Source of the DNA: Uloborus plumipes
Taxonomy: Eukaryota; Arthropoda; Arachnida; Araneae; Uloboridae
Reading direction: 5' to 3'
NCBI GenBank assembly: GCA_038373865.1
Contig: JAXGGA010001106.1
Span: forward strand, 105,141 to 169,140
DNA: 64,000 nt
Shown here: piece after piece, positions 35,123 through 47,514 of the stretch
How positions within the stretch are numbered: position 1 is the first letter of the stretch
Layout: every line of letters begins with the position of its first letter
The notes under the pieces: model-generated
Seen by the model: only the letters and a program-made list of their open reading frames with translations
What the model was told of the DNA's origin: nothing
The model's database searches: none
Made by a program: the position numbers and the translations under genes

Positions 35123-35157
35123 ATGCCAACCTGCAGTGCGTATAATTGCTCTTATAA
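35123..35157 (+). CDS. Candidate first coding exon of a THAP-domain protein
   Basis: The start codon opens MPTCSAYNCSYK, with a donor AA|GTATGA after codon 11. THAP zinc fingers begin at the protein N-terminus with MPxxC and a C-x2-4-C pair, and many THAP genes have a first coding exon ending just after the second cysteine. The Cys pair here is C-x4-C. Upstream lies a TATA-containing, CpG-richer block. I found no second exon with the expected FP...W...CSxHF residues, so it may be far downstream, or the match may be chance. THAP fingers bind DNA and are often derived from P-element transposases. Confidence 0.35.
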
Positions 35158-37660
35158 GTATGAAAAATTTAAAAATTATGAGATACTTTTTACATGCTAC
35201 CCGACTAATTTTTGGTACTTTAATTATGTGTTAACATTTTTGTTGCTCTTTTATACCGTGTAAAATTCACATTAAAAAAATTTAAAAAATCTATATTCAT
35301 GTAAATAGATATATATTGTTCATATTTAAAACATTTCTCATACCCGCAAAGTATTTCGTTCTTCTCCAAATTTGTTCTAATTTATTTATTCACCGAGAAT
35401 CCGGATTTTTTTCTTAAATATCCAATTATTTTTGGAGAAAAGTAACACGTTTTCTCCTCTTTTTTACTTTTGCATATCAGCGTCAAATCCAGTCTATTGC
35501 AGAAATCGTCTCATTTAGAAATTTTCACTGCTAATCACCCCTTAGTAAAAAAAAAAAAAAAAAAAAGAAATCTGAAATGAAATTTTCAATTGTTTTGCAT
35601 CTTCTAAATATTTGAACTATTTTGAAAATGGGAATTTATTTTAACATATGCTATCAGTTAGCTCAAATATTATTTTTATTTTTATTTCAAGTTATTTTTT
35701 AAACTTAATTTTAGATATTAAATTATTTAGTGGAAACACACTAAATGTCAAGAGATTTATCTCTAAATCATTCAAATATTTCTATGGCCTTTTTTTTTTT
35801 TTTTGTCATTAAAAACTTTATTAGTTCTTCTTTTCCTTCTTTTTTTCAGGAAGGGGGAGGGAGGGGGATGCTTATTACATATACCTGCAGTTGAAACACA
35901 CTGAAGGTGAAGTAAATTAATGGTTAAACAGTGGCGGCTGCTTATATGAAAATGAATCACATTTGCTCCAAACATTTTTAATTCAATAAAGAGGCTAATT
36001 CAATAAAGCTGGATTTTATCTTTTTTTTTTTTTTTTTTGATAATTTGACTCATTAAAAGCATTTTATTTTCCCCTACTGCTAGAAATCAACGTGTTTGTA
36101 GGAAGGGCAAACAAGAATAAAGGAACGCCACTCCCGGAAATATTTATTTAATTTTTTTTATCCCCCCCTCCCCAATATTATATTATAATGAAAATAATGC
36201 AAATTTAAAGTAAATTGGTTTCAAGTCGCGGACAAAGTAGTCCTTCAAAATCTTATATTTACTCCTTCAAAACTCCTAAAAAACTCCTTCATTTATATCT
36301 AAAATTGAGTACGAATCCTGACATATGCAGGTTTAAAACCGAGGTTTTAATTTACTTTTGGGACATTCCATATCTAGTGATCGACAACCCGAGAAAATTT
36401 TTCCCTCAAACTTTTGTATTTCTTTGAAATTTGGCTCATCAATCGCACCCTTTTAGGTGATCATAAGTCCCAATTTTTAGAATTTTATCCTTTTTATTTT
36501 TTTGTCTGTGAGACTGATTTTTGGAAAAACACTTTTTTTTCATGAATGCTTGAACATAAAATGAACCATAACTCAGCACCGAATATATAGATAGAACGAT
36601 TTGGTAAAGAACTTTTTAAAGTACGTTAGTTGCCGTTTAATATAACATGCAACATGATAAATTAAAAAAATAAATTTTTTAAAAAATAAAATTTAAATTT
36701 AAAATTTAAATTTCTCTGAAAACAAAAATTTCTTTCAAAAAATTTTCAAAAAATTGTGTATTTCACCATTGTTTGCGCAAAATTTTTGGTTAGGATCTCA
36801 ATGGGATGTTATTTTTATACATTTTTTAATAAAATTTGACAGGAAAAAAATGATATTTTTCACATTCTATTTATTTAAATATGAAGTTATTTTTCTGGTG
36901 ATAGTCTAAAAAGTAGAAAGTAAACATTATTGTACTTAAAGTGAGTTAAAGTGAGCTGGCATGAACTTGTAGGTAGTTCAGTCTCCCTCTCCCCCCCCCC
37001 CCCTTCGGCACAACTACTTAAAACTGCTCAAAATGTAAAAAAAAAAACTCTTTGAAACAAAATGAATAGTAAATTTATTTAAAGTTGGTAAATGTGTTTC
37101 GTTATAACGAGACGAAGTACCCCCACCCCCCTCCCAAATACGCCATTATTATTTTGTAAGTTCAAGATCATTACTTTTAAACAATTATTAATTTTACTCG
37201 AAAAGGAATCAATGAACATTTTGAAAAGCACTAATTACACGTAATGCAAAACAATATAACTTTATTCACTAGAAAAATTCAATTTTCTTGGTTTCTTAAT
37301 TTTTTTTCTGCTATTTATTCGTTTATGTACGAAAAAATGTAAAAAATTAATTTTTTGCGTCTTGTTATAGCTAGTCAAACGAATATTGTTTTCTTTTGTC
37401 TAGTTATGGTGACCCCAAGGCGGACGAAACTGAATTTCGCTCTTCGCTATGTTGAAAGACGAAACTTGGCGACAAAAATGATCTTCAAAGTTGAGCAAAG
37501 ATTTTAAAATTATTTAAGACAATCCGATATACAAAGAAAAAAATTGACTCTCGTAGCTTTGAAAATGAAGAATGTTTTATCACTTTTTGCGTTTAAACCT
37601 TTTTCAAATATTAAAAATTGGCGTTTTCCCCCGCATTTAAAATAGGGCAAAACGCCGTAG
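35158..37660. other. AT-rich stretch, no gene recognised
   Basis: Dominated by T- and A-runs and poly-C tracts (near 36,990 and 37,120). Possible first intron of the THAP-like gene, otherwise intergenic. Confidence 0.35.
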
Positions 37661-37669
37661 AAACCAATG

Positions 37670-37890
37670 TTAAAGGATCTCCGCTGGGGAGTAGTCTCTA
37701 GGGTTGCAGGCCTTCATCCTTTCTACCGAGCGGTGACTGGGAGTCGTTAATCCAGTTATATTGAGATCAGTGGACTCAATCAATACGCGTAGAGAGGAAG
37801 AGACTCGCAGCGATAGAGGCGGCGCGAGCGTTCGAGATTTATTTTTAAACTCCGGTAAAAGAGCTGCAGAGAAACAGGAATTGTCTACGT
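37670..37890. promoter_or_regulatory. CpG-richer island
   Basis: Contains AATACGCGTAGAGAGG and GGCGGCGCGAGCGTTCG, unusual in this AT-rich area. A 90-codon plus-strand frame spans it but shows no family. Possible promoter or exon of an unknown gene. Confidence 0.25.
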
Positions 37891-38864
37891 CAACAGGCGA
37901 CCCGACACACAGCGACATTTACACGCATCGCTGGTCATCGTATCACTTTTTTTTTTTTTTTAATGCGGTCACACAATGGCTGCATTACATGCAAACGCAA
38001 CAGGAATGTTACCGTCGGTGGAGTCGAGAATAATTCGTCTGCAACTTCCACAAACCAATACTTCCGATAAGTCGGCTTGATGATAAAGTAGCTCTTAAAA
38101 AACTATTTAATGCCATTCGGCTGCAAATCGCAGATTGGCATACGCATTATGATCAAAAATCAATATAAAACATGTCTGACTCAATAAAAAAAATAAAGGG
38201 AACTAAAAAAAGCACATTCTGTGAAGAATACTTTTTTTTTTTTTTTTTTTTGTTAAAAACTAAAATGAGACAAAAATTATTTTTGAGAACTTATTTCTTT
38301 TAGCTCACAATTTTAACTAAACAAAACTATTCTACACCGGAGCAATAATAGTTGAAAGTAATCCTATTAGCCGGAAAAAGCGTGTTATATGAAACAATTA
38401 AACCCTCTAGAACTCGAGAGTTAAAATGAATAACCTGAAGGAAATGGGTTCCTCCCCCCCCCCCAGTTAAAAATACGTTTTAGCTCAAAATATTTAATTT
38501 ATTAGTTACTTAAAACATCAAATGTTTTCAAAACAATAGTATTCACTCAAACAAATGAGATATTTGATAAAGCCCCCCAAAAAAAAAAGTTTCATCTTAT
38601 TTTGGCGTGAGGATTTTTGCTCACAGCGATAGTTCCGGAGAGTAATTAATTGAATCATTTTTCTGGAGCTTTTACTCGATCCGATAAAGTAACATTATCC
38701 TTCTCTTAGTTTGACAGACGAAGTTGTGATGGGCGCCGACACCAAGGGTGCTGAGGGGCTCGAGTACCCCCAAAAATATATGAGAGGATGCCAGGCAGCC
38801 AGAAAATGGGATAAAAGAGGGAATGAAGTAAATACATTTTCCAAATACTTTGGGGACTCAGACT

Positions 38865-38945
38865 CAGGGCCGTATTTAAAGGGAGGGTTTTTAGGGTTCA
38901 AGGTCAATCCCCCTCCGAAATTTTTCAAAACTGTTCAAAAAAAAA
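38865..38945 (+). repeat. CAGGGCCGTATTTAA terminus, left copy
   Basis: CAGGGCCGTATTTAAAGGGA GGGTTTTTAGGGTT...CCCCCTCCGAAATTTTTC is mirrored at 42,350-42,419. The terminus resembles hAT-type ends seen elsewhere in the window. Confidence 0.6.
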
Positions 38946-40350
38946 AAAAAAACTTTTATTATGCTTTTTGCGTTGGAAAAAACATTACTTAGGCGCATGG
39001 AGAGAGGGAAAGAAATATAATCAAAATTAAAAATATTGGATAAATCCCATTGGTGCAACATGTATTATGAAAATAAAAAGAGCAAACGACAAGAAGTGAA
39101 TTGTGGTTCTATCATTCAGTTGAGCTATTAACGCACGTACCCATTATCATTATTCCCTTTATGCAGTATGATGTGGCTAAGTTGTTTAATTCGGGATTTT
39201 GACTTTTAATGATGTAGTTTCGATGAAGTTTGGAGCTATTATTTGAATTTAACAAAAGAAAGTACCAAAAAGCGGAGTGTCAAAAAGGTCCAAGAACACC
39301 CCGAAGACTCGGCGACTTAGCTGAAGACTTTGCTTTCGCCAGCCCATGATCGTTTTAAGAAATTTTACATTGAGAGTTTAGTTATTGTTGTGAAAATTTT
39401 ACACAAGAGATTTTCGCAGGAGCTATTAACAACAGCAAAGAAATTTAAATATGTCTTCCTTCTAAATTTGTAGATTACACTTTCTTACACGATCAGCCGA
39501 AAGTTCGTTTTCTGCCCTGCCCTTACAAGAGTGAAGACTCATTTGCGCACCACCATGCCTCATCTACAGTTAAATACCAATGCAATTATTCAGGTCCATA
39601 AACAGGAATCACAAGATAAACTGAACCTCGAAACTGTGGCCACCATTTTCATCAAACGATCCGTAAAAAGAAAATTTTCATGAGAGAAAGTCAAAGATAT
39701 TCGACGTAAGTTTTTTTACCCTACAAAATTATTAACCATTGAACTTTTCATTTAAAAACTTTGCTTCATATGCTTACTTCTTACACTTTAAAAACATCAA
39801 AGTGTCTTTGTTTGGTCTTGTTATATTTAATTCAGTTTAACACAATTAACAGACTGTAATCATGTTCCAAAAATTTTCTCTTATAAAATAGTGCTAAAAT
39901 ATGTTGATCTTTTGTATTTTTCTTCAAAAAAAAAGAAAAAGTTAATATTTTCCATCAAATATTTTTCTAAAATTAAAAAAAAAAAATGTGCACATTTTCT
40001 CAAAGGTTACATTTTGAAAACTTGCCTTCGTTTTGACCCCCCCCCCCTCACCCGTTGGACTGACCCCGTCCCCGTATTATGACCAAGTATATTGAATTGG
40101 TTTTAGTGGTTGAAGTACATCGGGAGACTAAAATGCTAAGTATTGTAAGCACCCCCTAAATAAATTTGTGGAATAAAAATTAATAGTCCAGATCGTATAT
40201 CAAAGTAACTATTAAATTATTAAAACAGGAAAGTATAAGTGTAAATTTAAAACAAACATCCTTTCGAGAAAATAAGTAAGCAAAATTTCAAAACTGCAGA
40301 AAAAACTCAAAACTTCGTTACACTGCCATGGGAAGGTAAAAAATCTGGTA

Positions 40351-41132
40351 TGGACCCCACACTACTTCCTTTTACGTGTAAATTTCTTAGTAGTTGCCTC
40401 AAGTGTTAAAAAAAGTGCTTGTAGAGTGAGCGAGGTAACAATTCAAATATTTACTCCCCTAATCTACCACGAAACAATGCAAAAAATATTTTACAATGGT
40501 TATTTTTCTAAATATTGCTGATTTTAATATCATTTAGTGGATTTTTCGCAAAATATCGCCAATAGCGCCAAGTTGAACCCAAATTCAAAAAATAATTTTT
40601 TCGCCAAATTTGTCGCCAACTTGGCGATATGTCGCCAAGTTGGCGTCAAACACTTGGCGACCAAAAGCTTGGCGACATGTCGCCAAGTGGTGGCGCCAAT
40701 TCATATCACTTGAGTCTGTATTGAAATTAACATTGATTTACCCCAAAAAAGGGGTAAAAGACCTCTTTGGGAACATTCGAATGCAATCACAAGGGGAGGT
40801 GCACAACTAGAACCCCCTCAGAGCCTACATACCAAGCTAGAAGTTTCTGCGGCATATAGTTTTTGAGTTATGCGAGCCACATACGCACATACATCCGCAC
40901 ATACGTACATACAGACGTCACGTGAAAACTCGTCGTAATTTACTCGGGGGTGGTCGAAATTGATTTTTCGGCTGTTTGTATGTTGTTAGGTACATATGTA
41001 CATGCTGACAGGTCGAAAAAACTACGCGATATTCATTCAGGGGTGAGCAAAGTCAAAATTTAGACCGAAATTTGAGTGAATTTTTTTTCGTGATTACAAT
41101 ACTTCCTTTAGTACGTAAAAGGAAGTAAAAAG
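40351..41132 (+). mobile_element. Non-autonomous repeat, ACTACTTCCTTTTA family, with 3' hairpin
   Basis: Starts ACCCCACACTACTTCCTTTT ACG and ends ACTTCCTTTAGTACGTAAAA GGAAGTAAAAAG, where the end folds back on itself. It contains repeated GTCGCCAAGTTGGCG words near 40,612-40,695, a CACATACG microsatellite near 40,880, and GGTCGAAATTGA. Homologous in order to 11,270-12,043 (opposite strand). Confidence 0.75.
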
Positions 41133-41430
41133 AAGTTTCAGAAAATGCCCCCCCCCCCTTCCCCCTTTTATTTCTTTTTGTATTTTTGCCATCTATTGTT
41201 TTGTGCTTTAATGTTGCAAGCTTGCTTATTAGGTTTCTGCTAAAAATAAAGCACGAAAAGAACGTTCAATTTGAACATTTTGCTAGCATAGAATCCAGGG
41301 ACGTAACCAGACTTTAGTTTCGGGGAGGGGCGGGGGAACGAGAAATATGTTTATATTTCTCGTGAAATCCACAAAGTTAGTAAAATTTGATTTCATGTTC
41401 TATATTCTGTTGATTTTTGTTACTATTACT

Positions 41431-41902
41431 CAGGGGTGCCCACCCCCACCCCCAAACTCAATGGCGCAAATCCCCCCCCCCCCCCCCCCATTTTTGTGCT
41501 TTTTATTTTTACTGCTTTTTTTGTATTATTTATTTTTTAAATATTTATTTTTTTTAAAAAATAATTACTCATTTTTTTTAATTATAACTTTTTTTTATAT
41601 ATTATTAATTTTTTTAAAGTACTAAGTATGCGCAAAATAGAATCGTTTTTTTTTCTCTTCCAGACATTCCAAGCACACACACACAAAATAAAACAATAAA
41701 TGAATAAATATCAACAATAAATAAATAATTTAAATTAAAAAATTAATTAATGAATAATTTTTATTAAAAAAATCAGTAAATAATTTAAATTAAAAAAATA
41801 TATTAACAAAAAATTTAAATAAATAATACTGGTTTAAAAAAATCCCCCCGAAAAATTTTGATGGCGCAACTTGCGCCATAATCCCCCCTGTGGGCACTCC
41901 TG
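41431..41902. mobile_element. hAT-type MITE, 472 bp, perfect 8-bp duplication
   Basis: CTATTACT at 41423-41430 and 41903-41910. Termini CAGGGGTGCCCACCC and, on the right, GTGGGCACTCCTG. The core is ATTTATTT-rich on one side and AATAAATT-rich on the other, so most of the element is one large imperfect inverted repeat. Sister copy at 54,068-54,631. Confidence 0.92.
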
Positions 41903-42349
41903 CTATTACTGTTAAAAGGGTAGTAACATGAAAATTGTAAAAAAAAAAAAAAGATTCATCTTTTCAATGAAGGAAAAAAAAAATCTGGATAGATGAGTTT
42001 ACTCACATACGAGAATTCGAAGGAGTACTTTTGAAATTTCTATCAAGCGTCTTTTATAAAAATGTGTTAAATATAGAGTTCGGTACTTACGAATTTGAAG
42101 AATTATGATGTTTTTTTTTTTTTTTTAGTGGTAATAGAAATTCGAAGGAAAAGGTGTATTGTTAAGAAATTATGTTTGCAATAACTACAATAAAAATAAA
42201 TACTGCAGTAAAAGCACTCAATTTGTACCAATTATTCAATACAATAATAATTTCATTTTTTCAAATGCAGTTCCAAAATAAATAACAAAATTAAAATAAA
42301 ATTGTAATTATATTTTTTTTTTCAGTGAGAAACTATGAAAAGCATTTTT

Positions 42350-42419
42350 GTAATAATTTCGAACATTTTCGGAGGGGGGTTGAACCCCAATAAAAACCCT
42401 CCCCTTAAATACGGCCCTG
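42350..42419 (-). repeat. CAGGGCCGTATTTAA terminus, right copy
   Basis: Reverse complement of the 38,865 terminus over about 65 nt (ends CCTTAAATACGGCCCTG). Flanking octamers do not match those at 38,865, so the two are not shown to bound one element. Confidence 0.6.
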
Positions 42420-43900
42420 ATGGAATACAAAACGCGTTTCGTCAAATAATGTCTCAAAGAGTAAGTTCTACAGATACTGCTATTTACCTTCCCACGGCAG
42501 TATTTACAGCCCTCGCTAAAGAACAAGAATTTCTCTATTGTATGGAAGGGCCGTAACGAGTCAAAAATTTTCCCTGGGGGAGGCTGGGCTCTTACACATA
42601 ATGGCTTAAAATCCTGGGGTCTAAAAGCTTTAACCCCCCCCCCCCATGCGAAAAGTTAAGATTAACATTTTTCACCTGTCTTTCCTTAGTTATATGCAAA
42701 TGAGCCAGGTATCTAACTACCTTGACCTGGCAAACTTGCAGCGTTCTATTTGAAGAAAAATACGAGGGTTAACAATGCAATTAAATGAAAATAAACAGGT
42801 CACAGATATAATTTGAACTACAGCTTCATCATTTTAGCTAAAGACTAACTAATCGGTAGACTATTTTAACTGCTAACGATGCTGTTTTATTTTTAAACCA
42901 GATATAAATACTTCTAGCTAGCTTTACGTCTAACAATGAAAAACTACATTTCGTAATAGAAATTAACCATAAGAATTGGGTTCTTCCGGAAGATACTATT
43001 TTTTTCCCCCAAGAGAAAACTTTTTTCCCCCGCAAGATTGGGAAAAACGGGATGAACTGAAAGAAACCGAACGAAACAAAACAAAACGAGAAATAAAAAA
43101 GTATTGTCTGGTTTTGTTAGGTAAAACCTTCCACGTATTTACGCATGCGTAAGGTCTTCTCTGATCCTGCCAAAATAGGGGTGATAGGTAAGATAACAAT
43201 AAGGGGAAGAATAATGAGAAGCATTTAGAGCCGTATCAAACAATGTGGAAAGATACTAATTTCAATTACATTTGACATTTGACACCCTGAGGTCCCCTGC
43301 ACCCACCGTTTGAATGGTTTATCGGTTTTGGGACCCTAGGGACATTTATTAAAAACTAAACATGTTACAAAGCAATTTTTTTTTTTTAAACATAAACTGA
43401 GGTCTTTTTTTTTTTTTTTTTTTTTTTCCACAATTTTAACATATCTTAGAGCATACAATTACAATCTTAACACAACAAACATCTTAACAAAACATTTTTT
43501 TTTCCTTTTTTAAACATAAAATGAGATTTTTTTTTTTTTTTTTTTTTTAACAAATTTAAGACATTATAGAAAATACATATTCATTTTAAACATTGGTAAA
43601 AGAATAATTCAGCAATAGGAACAAAAAAAAAAAAGTTAAATTCCTTGAATTACAAACATGTTAGTATAAAGGTAAATAAAAAGAGAATACAGTTGTTTAT
43701 TGGAAAAGGAGTGAGAAAAGGCATTGAGAATATTTTGGCAAGAATTTAATTTCAATTACATAGCTCAGTTGAAAATGTCAAATAGATAGCGAAAATGCAT
43801 GTTTTAAATTGCAAACTTCGGTAAGTTCCCACTCAAAACTCATCACCCTTTTTTCAAGTGGAATGGTTCGCGAGTGCTAGGAGCGGCTTTCACGGACGGA
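42420..43900. other. Homopolymer-rich stretch
   Basis: Two related T-run modules near 43,375-43,430 and 43,500-43,550, each with an (A/T)AACATAAA(C/A)TGAG word before the long T-run, suggest a local duplication of about 110-120 nt. No gene seen. Confidence 0.4.
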
Positions 43901-43904
43901 CAGT

Positions 43905-44030
43905 ATAGTGCTTCTGCGAAATGAAGAGCTATGGTCTTGACAATGTTTACCTTTTTGGGGGGTAATAAGGAAGTGTATTTGGTTCTTGGTTGAGTTAGGA
44001 TACTTTTATTTATACAGTATATCAATTCTA
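43905..44030 (-). repeat. Repeat shared with 51,120-51,215
   Basis: On the minus strand CCCCAAAAAGGTAAACATTG TCAAGACCATAGCTC corresponds to CCCCAAAAAAAGAGGTAAAC ACGGTCAAGGTCATAGCTC at 51,145. Both copies read through LLPP(PP)KK(E)VN.VK.IA in one frame, so it may derive from coding sequence, but no protein family is recognised. Confidence 0.55.
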
Positions 44031-45080
44031 ATCCGCTCCAATAACGAGTACAGAACTTCCCAAACAGAGGCAAACATTATCAAGATCATAACTTGCCAGA
44101 GGATCTCTATAAGAATTTCATGAGAGAAACTGATAGTACAAAAACTTGCAAAGTGATTTATTAATATAAGAGCTCCTTAACAGCGAACGTTGCTAAACTA
44201 AATGAAATATTCGTTCCCATGTATAAACTCATTTTCAAAAAGTAACTTAAATTGAGTAAATGCAGAGGGGGTGGAGGGGGCAGAATGAAAAGTCTGAAAC
44301 ATGAATAAAATAATAAAAAAAAACACGAACACTATGGATATTTCGACCCGAAACCGAGCACATCGTACGTTTTCCGTAGTATAACACAAAACTGGAGATA
44401 ATGAATGAGTTCATTGATCCAGCAAATACATTACAATTGCGAATACAAAAGCACTGCACGCAACGAACAAATCTGAGCTGAAAAGTTTAAACGCATTAAA
44501 CGTGGCGACTTTTTAAACTAGGCGGCTTCACAATTTGTTTATCCTTTATTCTTAAAGAAATTCGTGTTGTGAAAGGATCCCAAAAATGAAAAAGGTGGAA
44601 GAAAAATTTGGGCCGTGTTATAATGTATTAATTTTAAGCCCCTTTATTCGCATTTCGTATCAAAAATAAAAGGAAGGTAAGAAGAGGAGGAGTAGGTGAA
44701 GAAGGAAACGGCAAAAATTTAGATTGTGTATAAATAATTTCGCTTTCCTTTCGAAACAAGCCTCGCAGGTAGTCTCTAAAAAAGAAAAAGAAATAAGAAA
44801 AGAAAAGGAAAAAAAAAAAAACAATGATCGTTACAACATCTTGGATTTGTTCTGACTTCAAAATGCAACAATTCACCTTTCTACATTTTTGTTAAATTAA
44901 AAGTCAATAACATTAACTGCGCGCAAAGAGTAAAAAGGTAGTTTCGAGAAAATCAACTTCAAAAATCCGTCATAGAGGCAAACAAACGCGATTTGGAAAA
45001 TTTGGCTACTGCTATTTTCCTCATATCTTCAGTTATACTGGGAATTTTTTTACGGGTTTTGTTTCAAAATGTTCCCATTA

Positions 45081-45254
45081 CAGTCGACGCTCGATATAAC
45101 GACCATATCCGTCCTACAGAAAACGGTCCTTAACGAGTGGTCGCTATAAGAGGTAGAACATAGAGTATATTGGGATACAGTTGGGGGCTTTCTCACCGGT
45201 CGTTATATTAGGATGGTCTTTATAACGTGTGGTCGTTATAACGAGCGTCGACTG
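45081..45254 (+). mobile_element. Tigger-like MITE (CAGTCGACGCTCG), copy 1
   Basis: TA on both sides. Termini CAGTCGACGCTCGATATAAC and the matching inverted end GTTATAACGAGCGTCGACTG. 174 bp with a complementary core (GGTCGCTATAAGAGG). Copy 2 lies 543 bp away in opposite orientation. Confidence 0.92.
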
Positions 45255-45797
45255 TATTTCCCACTTTCAAAAAAATTTAAATAAGAAAAATCTTTTTTTT
45301 TTTTCTTTTTGACCCCTGAAAGGTTACTAGTCCCCTTAAAAAGGAGGAACTATCTTCTAAGGAAGAGGGGAAGTTGGCCAGGTTTTTGTTAAGGACAGGA
45401 TTAGTTGATGGGACGGTGTGTTCGAGATTTTTAAGGTTCCTTCATTCAACGGAATTTTTCAGAACAATTGCAATTTTCGTTTTTAAATGTATCTACACAA
45501 GAGAGTTCGATGTCAAATCATGGGAAAGATTTGACAATAAACGGAATAACGGAAATGTATTTTATTTGAGAAGGTTAACAAAGGAGAGAGAGTTCAAAAA
45601 AAAAAAAACTTTGAAGAACAAATCGTGATTTATAGCCATAAAGACAACTCTTGTATTACAAGCCATATTCTGTGTGAATAACTGCTTTAACAAAGATTTG
45701 TATGTACCGCTTAAATATTGAAATGCTAAACTTCCAAAATCCGATCTTTCTGATTCAAAAGGGACAACTCTCTTTAAAAAAGTTTTTAAAGACTATA

Positions 45798-45973
45798 CAG
45801 TCGACGCTCGTTATAACGATCACACGTTATAAAGACCATCCTAATATAACGACCGGTGAGAAAGCCCCCAACTGTATTCCAATATACTCTATGTTTTACC
45901 TCTTATAGCGACCACTCGTTATAAGGACCGTTTTCTGTAGGACGGATATGGTCGTTATATCGAGCGTCGACTG
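45798..45973 (-). mobile_element. Tigger-like MITE (CAGTCGACGCTCG), copy 2
   Basis: TA on both sides. Its reverse complement matches copy 1 with only about five differences by eye over 176 bp, so the two are young or homogenised. Confidence 0.92.
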
Positions 45974-46992
45974 TATTTGTGCTTACTTTTCCATTTTTAG
46001 TACGCAGCTTAGTATTTTTAGATCATATCTACAAGCATATTTTGATGATTTTTACGTGCATATAATCCGGGCTCTTTATCAAATGTTAACTGAAATCTGG
46101 CTTCACTGCAACATGAGTACTTTGGTAAGAAAGCAAAATTTACAGGAACATGCTTTCACTCCAGATAAGTTATCAATAAATCCTGTCTTTCAAGCCAGTA
46201 CAATTGCATATTTTGAGATCTTTTGACGATAGGTGCCTACCTTTTAACGAGAATAAGTTGCACATTGCTAATGCTCTAGAGTAGGGATTTTGAGTGGTCG
46301 CCACTTTTGTCCTTATGATTGTAATTTTTTTTTTCATGAAGTATAATTCATAACGCAAAAAGTTAACCGACTGTTTCATAATGCGCTGAGCGAGAGGGAT
46401 AATCAATAGAAGGATGCAAGGGTGGATTCGGGGGGTGGCCAAAGGCTCAGCTGACAACCGCCCCCCCCCCCCCCCTCGTGATGAGAAACACATTTTATCA
46501 GTTGCACAACCACTATCAATCTTGCTCTCATTGAAACAAAAATTTTATTTGTGAATTTTATTTATAAGAACTTTATAACTCCAATAGTAATTATATAATT
46601 TATAAATTGCAAATTTATATTTTTCCATTTTTACCAAAAAAAAAAAGTAAATAAATGGTAAATTTACTAGAGTAAATATTACTTGCTGTGCAATATCGTA
46701 TGATATTTTACAGGTTTAAATTTTACATGCTTCATTTTTCTTCCCCTAACTTACAAAACTTGACCCAATTACAAAAATTTCAGGATCCACCTCTGGAAGG
46801 GTGTGAGTAGCAGAGTATTTTTGTAGCTCGATACTGTTATTAGCAAATGAACAAAAACTTGGCCGCCACTTTTGGATACTGTAACTTAATCTTGGTTTCC
46901 ATTTTCCAAGAAATGGTCTCCTGGCGACGCTAATCTTGAGCTTTACACATTATTAAAATAAACTACATTTCCACAAATTTTTCACTCATCTT

Positions 46993-46994
<2 letters not shown>

Positions 46995-47035
<41 letters not shown>
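46995..47035. repeat. Long T-run
   Basis: About 40 consecutive T residues; length in the assembly is unreliable. Confidence 0.95.
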
Positions 47036-47038
<3 letters not shown>

Positions 47039-47514
47039 TTAAAGTGATTTTTCTTCAAAAAACGAAAATCAAGCGACCATGGAAAGTTCTTTCGTGGAAA
47101 TGTGTACAACCCGTTCTGGAAGACGAAACGGGGAAAAAATGACCTGCGAGTGACCGTGGCAAACGAATAATTGTCTGACACGCTTTTAGAGACTTAAATG
47201 GTTACACTGACATTCGATTTCTTCCTTGCATCATACAAATTTTAAATACATAAAAAGATACTTAAAACTTTTTTGTAAAGAATAAATTACTTTGTTAAAA
47301 ATTATATAAAAATTTGAAGCAACAAAAACCACGCATATATGTAAACATTAATTTCCTTGAGACAGGGGAGGGTAGTGGATCACCCCTGATGAAATAAACA
47401 CGCTTCTCTGGCACCTGAGGCGACCTATGTCGTCAGGGCCATTTGCGAAATTGTAAATCAGTCATGGGAGGGGAGGGGGGTCTCATTAATAACTAATTTT
47501 ACACAACATTAAAC

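Noticed and set aside
38865..42419. One 3.5-kb transposon bounded by the two CAGGGCCGTATTTAA ends
   Set aside because: The octamers outside the two ends do not match (CTCAGACT against ATGGAATA) and other elements fill the interior; treated as two separate termini.
46963..47181. 72-codon minus-strand frame with poly-lysine
   Set aside because: Translation of a T-run; not a gene.
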